In this document: positions 1 to 5,904 of the stretch, one piece after another
How positions within the stretch are numbered: the first letter of the stretch is position 1
How the letters are laid out: every line of letters begins with the position of its first letter
Assembly: GCA_004556875.1 (NCBI GenBank)
Contig: SFFP01000036.1
Location: forward strand, 1 to 12,304
DNA from: Ruminococcus flavefaciens
GTDB taxonomy: Bacteria; Bacillota_A; Clostridia; Oscillospirales; Ruminococcaceae
DNA length: 12,304 nucleotides
Direction of reading: 5' to 3'
Made by a program: the position numbers and the translations under genes
Notes under the pieces: generated by a model
Told to the model about the DNA's origin: nothing
Seen by the model: only the letters and a program-made list of their open reading frames with translations
The model's database searches: none

Positions 1-426
1 ACCTACGGTGAAAACACCGGTGTGCTGACACTTTCCAAAGTGTATGATCCGTTCGTGATTGAGCTGGCAGCGGGTTTTGCGATCCTGTTTTCTTTCTGCC
101 CGAAGTTTGCGGCAGTGATCAGTGCCATGCCGGCGGCAACCATCGGCGGTATCTCACTGGTACTTTACGGAATGATCTCCGCAGTCGGTGTCAGAAATAT
201 CGTTGAGAGTCATGTGGATTTTTCAAAGTCCAGAAACGTCATCATCGCTGCGTTGATCCTGGTTCTGGCGATCGGTATCAAATATTATAACGCATCCGGT
301 GACATTTCCTTCGTGATCGGACAGGTAAAGATCAGTCTTTCCGGTATCGCGGCAGGTGCGCTTGTAGGTATTATCCTGAATGCGATCCTTCCGGGTAAGG
401 ATTATGAATTCGACGAGGGTGTATAA
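1..426 (+). CDS. uraA: Uracil permease (UraA/NCS2 family), C-terminal part
   Basis: This is the last 141 codons of a nucleobase:cation symporter that brings uracil across the cytoplasmic membrane; the gene starts before the window. The first residues read TYGENTGVLTLSKVYDP, which matches the TTYGENIGVM stretch of E. coli UraA. From family knowledge, the Gly-Glu pair there (Gly3-Glu4 of this fragment) contacts uracil. Three or four hydrophobic segments follow (about residues 20-40, 45-62, 80-93, 109-126), then an acidic tail, YEFDEGV. Codon use is unlike the next genes: by hand count Ile is 16 ATC, 3 ATT and 0 ATA, while rimM has 8 ATA among 16 Ile codons. I see no terminator hairpin after the stop. 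Family assignment is strong; uraA rather than another uracil/xanthine permease is likely but rests on a fragment. Confidence 0.88.
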   Translation, partial: TYGENTGVLTLSKVYDPFVIELAAGFAILFSFCPKFAAVISAMPAATIGGISLVLYGMISAVGVRNIVESHVDFSKSRNVIIAALILVLAIGIKYYNASGDISFVIGQVKISLSGIAAGALVGIILNAILPGKDYEFDEGV

Positions 427-460
427 ATTTCCTTATTTTTCCTATTTTTTCATCCTGCTC

Positions 461-490
461 TTGACAATTGAAGAGAAGGGTGCTTATACT
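461..490 (+). promoter_or_regulatory. Sigma-A type promoter of rimM
   Basis: TTGACA (461-466) and TATACT (485-490) are separated by 18 bp, so a transcript would begin near 497, about 35 nt before the rimM ATG. The -35 box sits in an inverted repeat: ACAATTGA at 464-471 is complemented by TCAATTGT at 492-499, so the two arms flank the promoter. This could be an operator, but both arms are built on the palindrome CAATTG and chance is possible. Confidence 0.6.
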
Positions 491-531
491 GTCAATTGTT
501 CATGAAAACACAATTTATAGGAGGAAAAGCA

Positions 532-1035
532 ATGAAAAAAGAATTTCTGGAAGCAGGCAAGATAGTCACTACCCACGGCATACGCGGAGAAGTGAAGATA
601 ATGCCTTATACTGACAGTCCCGACCTCCTTGCGGAGTTCGACAGACTTTTTATCGGAAAAAACCACGAGGAAGTGAACATAGAGCGCTCCCGAGTGTTCA
701 AGAATACAGTTATCGCCAAGATAGAGGGAGTCGATACTCCCGAAGCGGCTGAAAAGCTCCGCAACAAGGTGCTGTATATGCACCGTGACGACCTCGAACT
801 TGACGACGACACATACTTCATTCAGGACCTTATAGGACTTGAAGTCCATGATGCAGATACACAGCAGATCTACGGCACTATCGCCGATGTTATGCAGACA
901 GGCGCAAACGATGTCTACGTAATAAAGGGCGAGAACAGAGAATATCTCGTCCCTGCCATTGCCGATGTTGTGGTTTCTACTGATATCGACGGAGGAATAA
1001 TGACTATCCGTCCTCTTGACGGACTTTTCGACTGA
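532..1035 (+). CDS. rimM: Ribosome maturation factor RimM
   Basis: RimM is a cytoplasmic factor that binds ribosomal protein S19 and helps mature the head of the 30S subunit. The 167-residue product has the normal family length and layout. The N-terminal RimM domain carries GKIVTTHGIRGEVKI (about residues 9-23). A linker containing YFIQDLIGLEV leads into a C-terminal PRC-barrel with GANDVYVI and YLVPAI. I chose ATG 532 because AGGAGG (519-524) lies seven bases before it; a TTG at 496 in the same frame has no ribosome site. rimM usually follows rpsP and a KH-domain gene and is followed directly by trmD. Here a uracil permease end lies upstream, and two unrelated genes separate it from trmD. 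Confidence 0.95.
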   Translation: MKKEFLEAGKIVTTHGIRGEVKIMPYTDSPDLLAEFDRLFIGKNHEEVNIERSRVFKNTVIAKIEGVDTPEAAEKLRNKVLYMHRDDLELDDDTYFIQDLIGLEVHDADTQQIYGTIADVMQTGANDVYVIKGENREYLVPAIADVVVSTDIDGGIMTIRPLDGLFD

Positions 1036-1038
1036 CAT

Positions 1039-1169
1039 ATGAAAAAAGCAATATCACGGCAATAGCCGCTCTCACAGCCGCTGCTGCCGCACTTGCTGTA
1101 TGGTCTGTTTCAAGCGGCGAAACCACGCTGAAAAGCTATCTTCAGCTCCCGAAATGGGGAGTTTCGATA
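1039..1169 (+). other. Probable 5' part of the 1170-1616 gene, out of frame by one base
   Basis: Frame 3 stays open upstream of 1170 back to about 1020 and reads like coding sequence, with an Ala-rich hydrophobic helix (AIAALTAAAAALAVWSV) and then a polar stretch. It has no ATG, GTG or TTG before 1170. An ATG at 1039, three bases after the rimM stop, lies one base out of frame and is followed by six A (1042-1047). As written that frame stops at 1063. If the run had seven A, translation would continue from ATG 1039 straight into the downstream frame, giving a protein of about 192 residues. The segment is therefore either a broken 5' end, a sequencing error, or a slippage site. Confidence 0.5.
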
Positions 1170-1616
1170 GTGGGTATGTTTTTTCTGCTCATGCTGTTCA
1201 TTCCGAATATCATCTGGAGCAAAAATCTTCCCGATGGCTATGAGGAGTCTGCAAAGCACGAAAACAAGCTTCTTCTCACCCTTGAACGTGCAGGCGAAGG
1301 ACTTGTGTCGACTCTTGTCCTCATAGACCGCCGTACAGACCGCTTTTCACTTTCACCGCGTATCGGCTATTTAGTCCTTGCGCTTGTACTTATGATACTT
1401 TATGAGCTTTACTGGAGGAAATATTTCCTGAGCGCTCATAAACTGTCGGATATGTATTCCGATTACTGCGGATTTCCGCTGGCAGGAGCTTCCCTGCCTG
1501 TTTTTGCCGTATTCCTCATAGGGATATACGCCTGCAATGTCTTTATAATTGTATCGGCGATAATACTCGGCATCGGTCATATAGGTATACACCTTATGCA
1601 TAAAAAAGAGATATAA
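1170..1616 (+). CDS. Unrecognised multi-pass membrane protein
   Basis: I cannot assign a function. The frame encodes 148 residues from GTG 1170, or 146 from ATG 1176. There are four likely membrane segments: MFFLLMLFIPNIIW near the start, IGYLVLALVLMILYELYW at about 67-84, PLAGASLPVFAVFLIGIYA at about 102-120, and FIIVSAIILGIGHIGIHLM at the end. A charged stretch (KNLPDGYEESAKHENK) follows the first segment. The pattern PNIIW-x-K-N followed by a Glu-rich loop resembles uncharacterised small membrane proteins I associate with Clostridia, but that is memory, not a search. GGGGAG at 1156-1161 could serve GTG 1170. However, open coding-like sequence upstream suggests the original start was ATG 1039, lost through one missing A. 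The gene lies between rimM and trmD, where it is not usual. Confidence 0.6.
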   Translation: MGMFFLLMLFIPNIIWSKNLPDGYEESAKHENKLLLTLERAGEGLVSTLVLIDRRTDRFSLSPRIGYLVLALVLMILYELYWRKYFLSAHKLSDMYSDYCGFPLAGASLPVFAVFLIGIYACNVFIIVSAIILGIGHIGIHLMHKKEI

Positions 1617-1640
1617 AAATAAAAGAACAAAAGAAAAAAC

Positions 1641-1654
1641 AGCGCATATGCGCT
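1641..1654. repeat. 14-bp perfect palindrome before the 1672 gene
   Basis: AGCGCATATGCGCT is a perfect palindrome ending two bases before the ribosome site AAGGAGG (1657-1663) of the next gene. There is no loop, so as RNA it would make only a tight hairpin; as DNA it could be a dimeric operator. No T-tract follows, so it is not a standard terminator. Confidence 0.45.
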
Positions 1655-1671
1655 AAAAGGAGGCACTCATC

Positions 1672-2409
1672 ATGAAAAAATTCTTAGGCATTCTCTTTCT
1701 GCTCATTTTAATTGCTGCAGGAGTATGCGCCTACTTCTTCCCCGGTATCCCGTACTATTACAAGTGTACCCATGACCTTGAATTTACGGAAAATATATGG
1801 GAAGAAGCTCCGAAAAATCTTCCTGACCTCACTGACGGATATGGAGAATATTCAACCGACGAAGTCCGCGTTACCGCATGGAATGACATGGAGGCTCAGC
1901 GCTCATCTTCAAAAGATCAGATAATTTGGAAAAACATTGACAACGGTCATTTTATAAGTATTTATACCGAACAGATCAGCGAAAGCAGTGATTTCCTTGA
2001 TATGACGGGAATAACTCATTCCGCACTTGATGCCTACTGCAAAGATGCAGAAAAAACGACTCCCGAAAACAATTATGAATTCGTGAAACTGGTTGCTTCA
2101 ATTACTATGAAGGATTTTGATATTCACAGCTATAAGAATTCCAAGACCTTCTACAAAATTATGAAGATAAAAAGCGAGGAATTCTATACAGGAAAGGATT
2201 TCCCTATAAAGTTTTATCCTGTTGACGGCGTAGGCTATCGCGGATATCTGCTATCAGGCGTAGGTCCTGACGGAAATCACGGATACGAAAATTACGCTAT
2301 CATCAATGTCTATCCCGAAAAGGACAAACACACACGCTATATCATTACTTTGAGCGTTACGGACTGGAACGAAGTTCTGGCAATTGCCGAGAGCATAAAG
2401 CTTAAATAA
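1672..2409 (+). CDS. Unrecognised membrane-anchored extracytoplasmic protein
   Basis: I do not recognise this 245-residue protein. A short basic start (MKK) and one hydrophobic stretch (about residues 4-23) suggest an uncleaved signal anchor or a signal peptide. The Cys at 19 is preceded by AGV, which does not fit a lipobox, so it is probably not a lipoprotein. The remainder is soluble, rich in acidic and aromatic residues, and would lie outside the membrane. It ends in a mixed strand/helix region (YAIINVYPEKDKHTRYIITLSVTD, then NEVLAIAESIKLK). That ending resembles the fold-closing helix of small lipoprotein-like stress or PsbP-like domains, but I would not assign one. The start is well supported: AAGGAGG is eight bases before ATG 1672. 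It probably shares a transcript with the preceding membrane protein gene. Confidence 0.8.
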   Translation: MKKFLGILFLLILIAAGVCAYFFPGIPYYYKCTHDLEFTENIWEEAPKNLPDLTDGYGEYSTDEVRVTAWNDMEAQRSSSKDQIIWKNIDNGHFISIYTEQISESSDFLDMTGITHSALDAYCKDAEKTTPENNYEFVKLVASITMKDFDIHSYKNSKTFYKIMKIKSEEFYTGKDFPIKFYPVDGVGYRGYLLSGVGPDGNHGYENYAIINVYPEKDKHTRYIITLSVTDWNEVLAIAESIKLK

Positions 2410-2416
2410 AAACTGC

Positions 2417-2440
2417 GAGACCGCGTTTTTTCGCGGTCTC
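2417..2440. repeat. Strong hairpin between the 1672 gene and trmD
   Basis: GAGACCGCG (2417-2425) and CGCGGTCTC (2432-2440) form a perfect 9-bp stem with a six-T loop. On the plus strand AAATCATAAAAGG follows, with no T-tract, so full termination is not expected. It may act as a weak terminator, a pause, or an mRNA end-protecting stem. On the minus strand a T-rich stretch follows after GCAG, but no gene is converging from the right. Confidence 0.6.
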
Positions 2441-2463
2441 AAATCATAAAAGGAGAAAATACA

Positions 2464-3162
2464 ATGCATATCGAAATAGCTACTCTTTTCCCCGAAATGT
2501 GCGAAGCTGTACTGGGTGAAAGCATCATAGGAAGAGCAAGAAAAGCCGAAAAGCTCAGCCTTCACTGCCGCCAGATACGCGAATATACTCAGGACAAGCA
2601 CCACAGAGTCGATGATACTCCTTACGGCGGCGGCATGGGCATGGTAATGCAGTGCGAGCCTATATACAACTGCTATAAGGCAGTCTGCGAAGAGCTTGGC
2701 GAAAAGCCGCACACTATTTATATGTCGCCAAAGGGAAGCGTTTTCACGCAGGAAAAAGCTATCGAGCTTTCAAAAATGAATAATATCCTCATAATCTGCG
2801 GACACTATGAGGGTGTAGATCAGCGAGTCATAGACAAGATAGTTGACGAAGAGATATCCATCGGCGATTATGTGCTTACAGGCGGCGAGATCCCTGCAAT
2901 GGTAGTCGCTGACGCAGTTGCGCGTATGTGTGACGGAGTTCTCTCCGACGAGGTTTGCTTCACCGACGAGAGCATTTACAGCGGACTCCTTGAATATCCG
3001 CAGTATACGCGCCCCGAAGTATGGGAAGGCGAAGCTGTTCCGCCTGTGCTCCTGACAGGTCATCACAAGAATATCGAGACATGGAGACACGAACAGAGCT
3101 TAAAGATCACAGCTGAACGCAGACCCGATCTTTTAGCTAAATACAACGCTCAAAATGACTGA
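2464..3162 (+). CDS. trmD: tRNA (guanine-N1-)-methyltransferase TrmD
   Basis: TrmD uses S-adenosylmethionine to methylate N1 of G37 next to the anticodon, preventing +1 frameshifting. It works as a homodimer with a trefoil-knot fold. At 232 residues it has the usual length and the family motifs in order: DDTPYGGGMGMVM (50-62), YMSPKG (86-91), LIICGHYEGVDQR (109-121), ISIGDYVLTGGEIPA (131-145), LLEYPQYTRP (175-184), then a C-terminal helical part with RRPDLL (219-224). Counting back from GLLEYP, the position of E. coli Asp169, the proposed general base, is Glu169 here, with Asp168 beside it. I believe similar variants occur in other Clostridia. The ribosome site AAGGAGA precedes ATG 2464. In most Firmicutes rplS follows; here a 360-base gap and HPr follow. 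Confidence 0.97.
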   Translation: MHIEIATLFPEMCEAVLGESIIGRARKAEKLSLHCRQIREYTQDKHHRVDDTPYGGGMGMVMQCEPIYNCYKAVCEELGEKPHTIYMSPKGSVFTQEKAIELSKMNNILIICGHYEGVDQRVIDKIVDEEISIGDYVLTGGEIPAMVVADAVARMCDGVLSDEVCFTDESIYSGLLEYPQYTRPEVWEGEAVPPVLLTGHHKNIETWRHEQSLKITAERRPDLLAKYNAQND

Positions 3163-3326
3163 CCGATTTTTGCTGTGAACTTTCGTTCTGCGCAAAGCTT
3201 GCTGTTCCACACATTAACTGGCTGTATATACAAATTTGCTTTTTCCGTTTAGAAGAAATGCCCATATTCTGGTGTCAAATCATATGCAACTTCAACAATT
3301 ACTGTCAACATTTTTTTGTAGTGATA

Positions 3327-3352
3327 ATCAACAAGCGAGTTGATAATTTTTT
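3327..3352 (+). terminator. Weak candidate terminator downstream of trmD
   Basis: The stem ATCAAC/GTTGAT (3327-3332 and 3339-3344) has loop AAGCGA, then AA and T6. The stem is short and AT-rich, so efficiency is doubtful; it is the only terminator-like element between trmD and the HPr promoter. Confidence 0.35.
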
Positions 3353-3356
3353 ATTC

Positions 3357-3405
3357 ACATTTAATCTAAATGTAGAATTTAATGAAATCTTGATTTTTAA
3401 ATCAA
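3357..3405. repeat. Two palindromes upstream of the HPr promoter
   Basis: ACATTTA-ATC-TAAATGT (3357-3373) and TTGATTT-TT-AAATCAA (3390-3405) are perfect inverted repeats with 7-bp arms, centred about 32 bp apart. The second ends 8 bp before the -35 box, the usual place for an activator or repressor of the downstream promoter. The region is AT-rich, so some palindromes are expected by chance, but two with full arms in 50 bp is notable. Confidence 0.4.
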
Positions 3406-3412
3406 AAATCCG

Positions 3413-3441
3413 TTGACACTAAAAAAAAATGATTGTATAAT
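3413..3441 (+). promoter_or_regulatory. Consensus sigma-A promoter of the HPr gene
   Basis: TTGACA (3413-3418), a 17-bp spacer with a run of A, and TATAAT (3436-3441) match the consensus exactly, so high expression is expected. The transcript should begin near 3448 and has an untranslated leader of about 80 nt. Confidence 0.9.
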
Positions 3442-3477
3442 GATATCAGCAAGTGAAACAAATTTGCAAACAGCAAC

Positions 3478-3503
3478 ACAGTCCTGTTAATGAGAGGGGC
3501 TGT
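3478..3503 (+). promoter_or_regulatory. Hairpin in the HPr mRNA leader
   Basis: ACAGTCCT (3478-3485) can pair with GGGGCTGT (3496-3503) in eight pairs, two of them G-U, around a ten-base loop. It ends 13 bases before the AGGAGAG ribosome site, so it could protect the mRNA end or influence ribosome loading. It has no T-tract and matches no riboswitch class I know. Confidence 0.4.
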
Positions 3504-3529
3504 AACTACAGAGAATAGGAGAGTTGTAT

Positions 3530-3802
3530 ATGTTTGTCAGAGAAGTAATGGTAAAGAATCAGGTTGGACTTCACGCAAGACCTGCAACCTTCTTTATTCA
3601 GAAGGCTAATGAGTTCAAGTCATCAATCTGGATCGAAAAAGAAGAGCGCAGAGTAAATGCTAAGAGCTTACTCGGAATTCTTTCTCTCGGTATCGTTGGC
3701 GGTACAAATGTAAAGGTTATCGCAGACGGCGCTGATGAGAAGGCTGCTGTAGATGCTCTCATCGAGCTCGTTGACAGCGGTTTCAGCGAAGAAAACAGAT
3801 AA
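3530..3802 (+). CDS. ptsH: HPr family phosphocarrier protein
   Basis: HPr is the small cytoplasmic phosphocarrier of the sugar phosphotransferase system and, in Firmicutes, a signal for carbon catabolite repression. The 90-residue product has the normal size. Residues 13-20 read GLHARPAT, placing the phosphorylated histidine at exactly position 15. VNAKSLLGILSLGI places the HPr-kinase serine at position 46. Having both sites argues for an HPr working in transport and regulation rather than a Crh-type protein, which lacks His15. I chose ATG 3530 over the in-frame TTG 3524 because AGGAGAG ends at 3523, six bases before the ATG, and because this start gives the canonical His15/Ser46 numbering. 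It stands alone, without ptsI beside it, under a consensus promoter. Confidence 0.95.
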   Translation: MFVREVMVKNQVGLHARPATFFIQKANEFKSSIWIEKEERRVNAKSLLGILSLGIVGGTNVKVIADGADEKAAVDALIELVDSGFSEENR

Positions 3803-3810
3803 TAATGCAA

Positions 3811-3848
3811 AAAAATTGGGGCGTTACGCTTGTAACGCCCACTTTTGT
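3811..3848. terminator. Two-way terminator between HPr and spoIVB
   Basis: GGGCGTTAC (3819-3827) and GTAACGCCC (3832-3840) form a perfect 9-bp stem with a four-base loop. ACTTTTGTTATC follows on the plus strand. On the minus strand the stem is followed by CAA and a run of seven T (complement of 3811-3817). It therefore suits both convergent genes and is stronger for the spoIVB direction. Confidence 0.88.
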
Positions 3849-3860
3849 TATCATTTTGCA

Positions 3861-5087
3861 TCAGGCAAGATCGCTTGCCATAGTTTCAGCAAATATGCCA
3901 TAACCCTGAGTCGGGTCGGATACAAATACATGAGTAACAGCGCCCACAAGCTTACCGTTCTGAATTATGGGGCTTCCGCTCATGCCCTGCACTATTCCGC
4001 CTGCAGCTTTTATAAGCCTGTCATCGGTTATGCGTATTACCATATTTTTTGACGTTCCGCTGCTGCTGTAGTCAACACTTACTATCTCAGCAGCGTATTT
4101 TTCAGGAGTTTGACCTGCTACGGTCGTGAATATCTCAGCAGGTCCGACGGTCACTTCCTGTCGGTATGCCATTTTGAATTCTTCAGAGTCATCTGAAAGC
4201 TCTGATAGCACACTTTCGGACAATCTGCCGTATATGCCGCTTATCTTATTGCGGTCAAGTACGCCGAAGCTGCATTCGGAAAGAAATTTTCCTCTAAGTT
4301 CACCGGGTATGCCTCTTGCACCGCGGCGTATCTCCGTAATATCTACGGGTACTGCCTCTCCGCTGTGAATGGGAACTATACCGCCTGTGTCGGAATCGCA
4401 TATGGGGTGCCCAAGTCCGACAAAACAGCCTGTAGTCTTGTCAAAAAATGTCATAGTACCAATGCCTGCGATACTGTCACGTACCCACATTCCACCTTTC
4501 CACTTTTCGCTCCTGCGCGAAAGTACAGGCTGAAGCGTCACATTAAATACTGTATCGCCTCGTTCTACAGACAGTTCAAGAGCATTGCCTCCCGATGAGG
4601 CGATGATCTCCTGAAGCTGATCGTTTGAAGTAAGGGCATTACCGTCCGCAAGACGGATTATATCACCTTTGCGGATACCTGCTTCCTCAGCGGGACAAAC
4701 GAGAGAACCACTCTCGTCTTCAACATCGCCAAGCCCCGTGACCATTACTCCTTCCATAAGGAGCTTTATGCCGAAGGGTCTGCCTCCTGCGGCATATACC
4801 GGGGCTTCTGCTTTGTTAACCTCAACATTTTTAACGGGAATTACTCCAAAGAGTGAAAATGTCACCTGTTCTGTGCCTGAAAAGCTTTTTGCCGCAGGTA
4901 CTGCATTATCAGGCGATCTCTCACAGCTAAGCTGAGGAAATCCCGCTATTTTTATTTCTGTATCGTTCTCGGCTGTTATAACATCGGGGATCTGCGAGGA
5001 ATAATATCCTGCTGTGCCGAATAAACCGATAAATGCCGCAGATAATAATGCCGCAGCCGATTTTATAATTTTTCTTTTCAATAGCAT
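3861..5087 (-). CDS. spoIVB: SpoIVB-type serine peptidase (family S55)
   Basis: SpoIVB is secreted from the forespore into the intermembrane space in spore formers, where it cleaves SpoIVFA and so triggers SpoIVFB processing of pro-sigma-K. The 408-residue product has an N-terminal hydrophobic segment (about 7-29), then a PDZ domain (about 105-188, with AEEAGIRKGDIIRLADG), then the S55 peptidase domain. His227 in GLGHPI and Ser370 in GMSGSPI match the B. subtilis His236 and Ser378. Asp355 lies 15 residues before the serine, as Asp363 does in B. subtilis. All three catalytic residues are therefore present. AAAGGA lies eight bases before the ATG on the minus strand. Its usual neighbours recN and spo0A are absent here. 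Ruminococcus is often regarded as a poor or non-sporulating group, so its use in this organism is uncertain. Confidence 0.93.
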   Translation of the reverse strand: MLLKRKIIKSAAALLSAAFIGLFGTAGYYSSQIPDVITAENDTEIKIAGFPQLSCERSPDNAVPAAKSFSGTEQVTFSLFGVIPVKNVEVNKAEAPVYAAGGRPFGIKLLMEGVMVTGLGDVEDESGSLVCPAEEAGIRKGDIIRLADGNALTSNDQLQEIIASSGGNALELSVERGDTVFNVTLQPVLSRRSEKWKGGMWVRDSIAGIGTMTFFDKTTGCFVGLGHPICDSDTGGIVPIHSGEAVPVDITEIRRGARGIPGELRGKFLSECSFGVLDRNKISGIYGRLSESVLSELSDDSEEFKMAYRQEVTVGPAEIFTTVAGQTPEKYAAEIVSVDYSSSGTSKNMVIRITDDRLIKAAGGIVQGMSGSPIIQNGKLVGAVTHVFVSDPTQGYGIFAETMASDLA

Positions 5088-5101
5088 TTGTTTGTCCTTT
5101 C

Positions 5102-5129
5102 ATGTTCCATACGGAACATATTTATTATA
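5102..5129 (-). promoter_or_regulatory. Palindrome and -10 box upstream of spoIVB
   Basis: ATGTTCC-ATAC-GGAACAT (5102-5119) has perfect 7-bp arms. On the minus strand TATAAT (complement of 5124-5129) lies just upstream, so the palindrome would cover the spoIVB transcription start, a place suited to a repressor or a 5' mRNA hairpin. I see no convincing -35 box at 16-18 bp. The divergent gene at 5193 shares this gap. Confidence 0.45.
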
Positions 5130-5192
5130 CTTCATCGGTGTGGTTTTATGATTGTGAATTCCACACTGTTGAAAACTGCTTATGGAGTAAAT

Positions 5193-5720
5193 ATGAGCAA
5201 AAAAACTTTGAAAAATAATCATGCTAAAGCTTCACCGCTTATGACTGCCGCAAAAGTCATAACATTGGGACTTACGCTGTATTTTTCCTGCGCTGTGACA
5301 GTTCTGTCAGGGGCAGGACTTATTTATAACCGCGAAAGCTACGGCAGCAGCCTTGCCGCCGCAGGTGTATTCTTTATCATCTCCGCTTTGCTTATGACTA
5401 TTGGAGCAATTCTGTGTATACCGCATAAAAATTTACCGAATATTCTCTCTGCCGTAATGTCTGCGGCAGGTCTTGTACTGTGCATGATAATGCTGAAAAA
5501 ACTCACCTCTCATGCAGACCTCAGCGGCTGGACAGACAAATATTCCCTCACCCCCATAAGCAGTATGTACAGGTCAAGGATACTCCCCTGTATCGTGCCT
5601 GCTGTTCTGACTGTGATAATCTCTTTGATACAATTCTTTTCCTATGAACAGTCTCAGCAGCGCCGCAAGCGTAAAGACGAAAAAGAAAATGCTCCTGCTC
5701 CGTCAATAATTGACGATTAA
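5193..5720 (+). CDS. Unrecognised four-helix membrane protein
   Basis: I do not recognise this 175-residue protein. It has a basic N-terminus (MSKKTLKNNHAK) and four likely membrane helices: about 19-41, 52-76, 83-101 and 131-151. A strongly basic then acidic cytoplasmic tail follows (QQRRKRKDEKEN, ending SIIDD). Both ends are probably inside the cell. I chose ATG 5193 because GGAG at 5184-5187 lies just before it. The frame is open further upstream to 5088, but the extra ATG at 5148 has no ribosome site and the added residues would run into the spoIVB promoter. It is transcribed away from spoIVB and ends in its own terminator, so it is probably a single-gene unit. No catalytic motif is visible. 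Confidence 0.75.
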   Translation: MSKKTLKNNHAKASPLMTAAKVITLGLTLYFSCAVTVLSGAGLIYNRESYGSSLAAAGVFFIISALLMTIGAILCIPHKNLPNILSAVMSAAGLVLCMIMLKKLTSHADLSGWTDKYSLTPISSMYRSRILPCIVPAVLTVIISLIQFFSYEQSQQRRKRKDEKENAPAPSIIDD

Positions 5721-5746
5721 CATGATACAGCTGAAATTATACCATC

Positions 5747-5778
5747 AAAAGGACGCGAAAAACGTCCTTTTTTGTTTT
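5747..5778 (+). terminator. Rho-independent terminator after the 5193 gene
   Basis: AAAAGGACG (5747-5755) pairs with CGTCCTTTT (5763-5771) around loop CGAAAAA, followed by more T (TTGTTTT). It ends the 5193 transcript and isolates birA. Confidence 0.85.
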
Positions 5779-5835
5779 CTTAGCAATATTTTATCGGCAA
5801 TATTTTGCTATTTATGCCTTAGTTCGCTTTATGTC

Positions 5836-5864
5836 TTGAATTATTCATTTTTTTATGGTACAAT
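5836..5864 (+). promoter_or_regulatory. Sigma-A promoter of birA
   Basis: TTGAAT (5836-5841) and TACAAT (5859-5864) are 17 bp apart, with transcription expected near 5871, about 34 nt before the ATG. Upstream, CAATATTTT occurs twice close together in the 5785-5810 area, giving an imperfect repeat that might be a protein site; I cannot tell whether BirA binds it. Confidence 0.75.
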
Positions 5865-5904
5865 ATTATCATTATTACTAATTATCTCCGAAAGGAACTT
5901 TATT

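Larger units (their letters stand above)
3163..3412. other. AT-rich intergenic region between trmD and HPr
   Basis: No convincing gene is present. The first 90 bases show nothing I can name. At 3327-3344 ATCAAC and GTTGAT form a 6-bp stem with a six-base loop, followed after AA by six T (3347-3352); this is a weak candidate for the trmD terminator. Two palindromes follow at 3357-3373 and 3390-3405, then the HPr promoter. A 52-codon frame from ATG 3258 has no ribosome site and AT-driven composition, so I do not call it. Confidence 0.55.

Noticed and set aside
484..1038. Long minus-strand frame opposite rimM
   Set aside because: Shadow of rimM, which has clear family motifs; similar antisense frames opposite trmD, birA, leuA and ilvB were rejected for the same reason.
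2417..2440. Full rho-independent terminator before trmD
   Set aside because: The perfect stem has no T-tract on the plus strand, and trmD follows within 24 bases with no promoter, so full termination would silence trmD.
3258..3416. 52-codon plus-strand frame in the trmD-HPr gap
   Set aside because: No ribosome site, composition reflects AT-rich DNA (runs of Phe, Asn, Ile), and it covers the palindromes and the start of the HPr -35 box.
5710..5904. Longer BirA start from 5710
   Set aside because: The segment contains the upstream gene's terminator and the birA promoter; ATG 5905 with AAAGGA gives the standard helix-turn-helix start.
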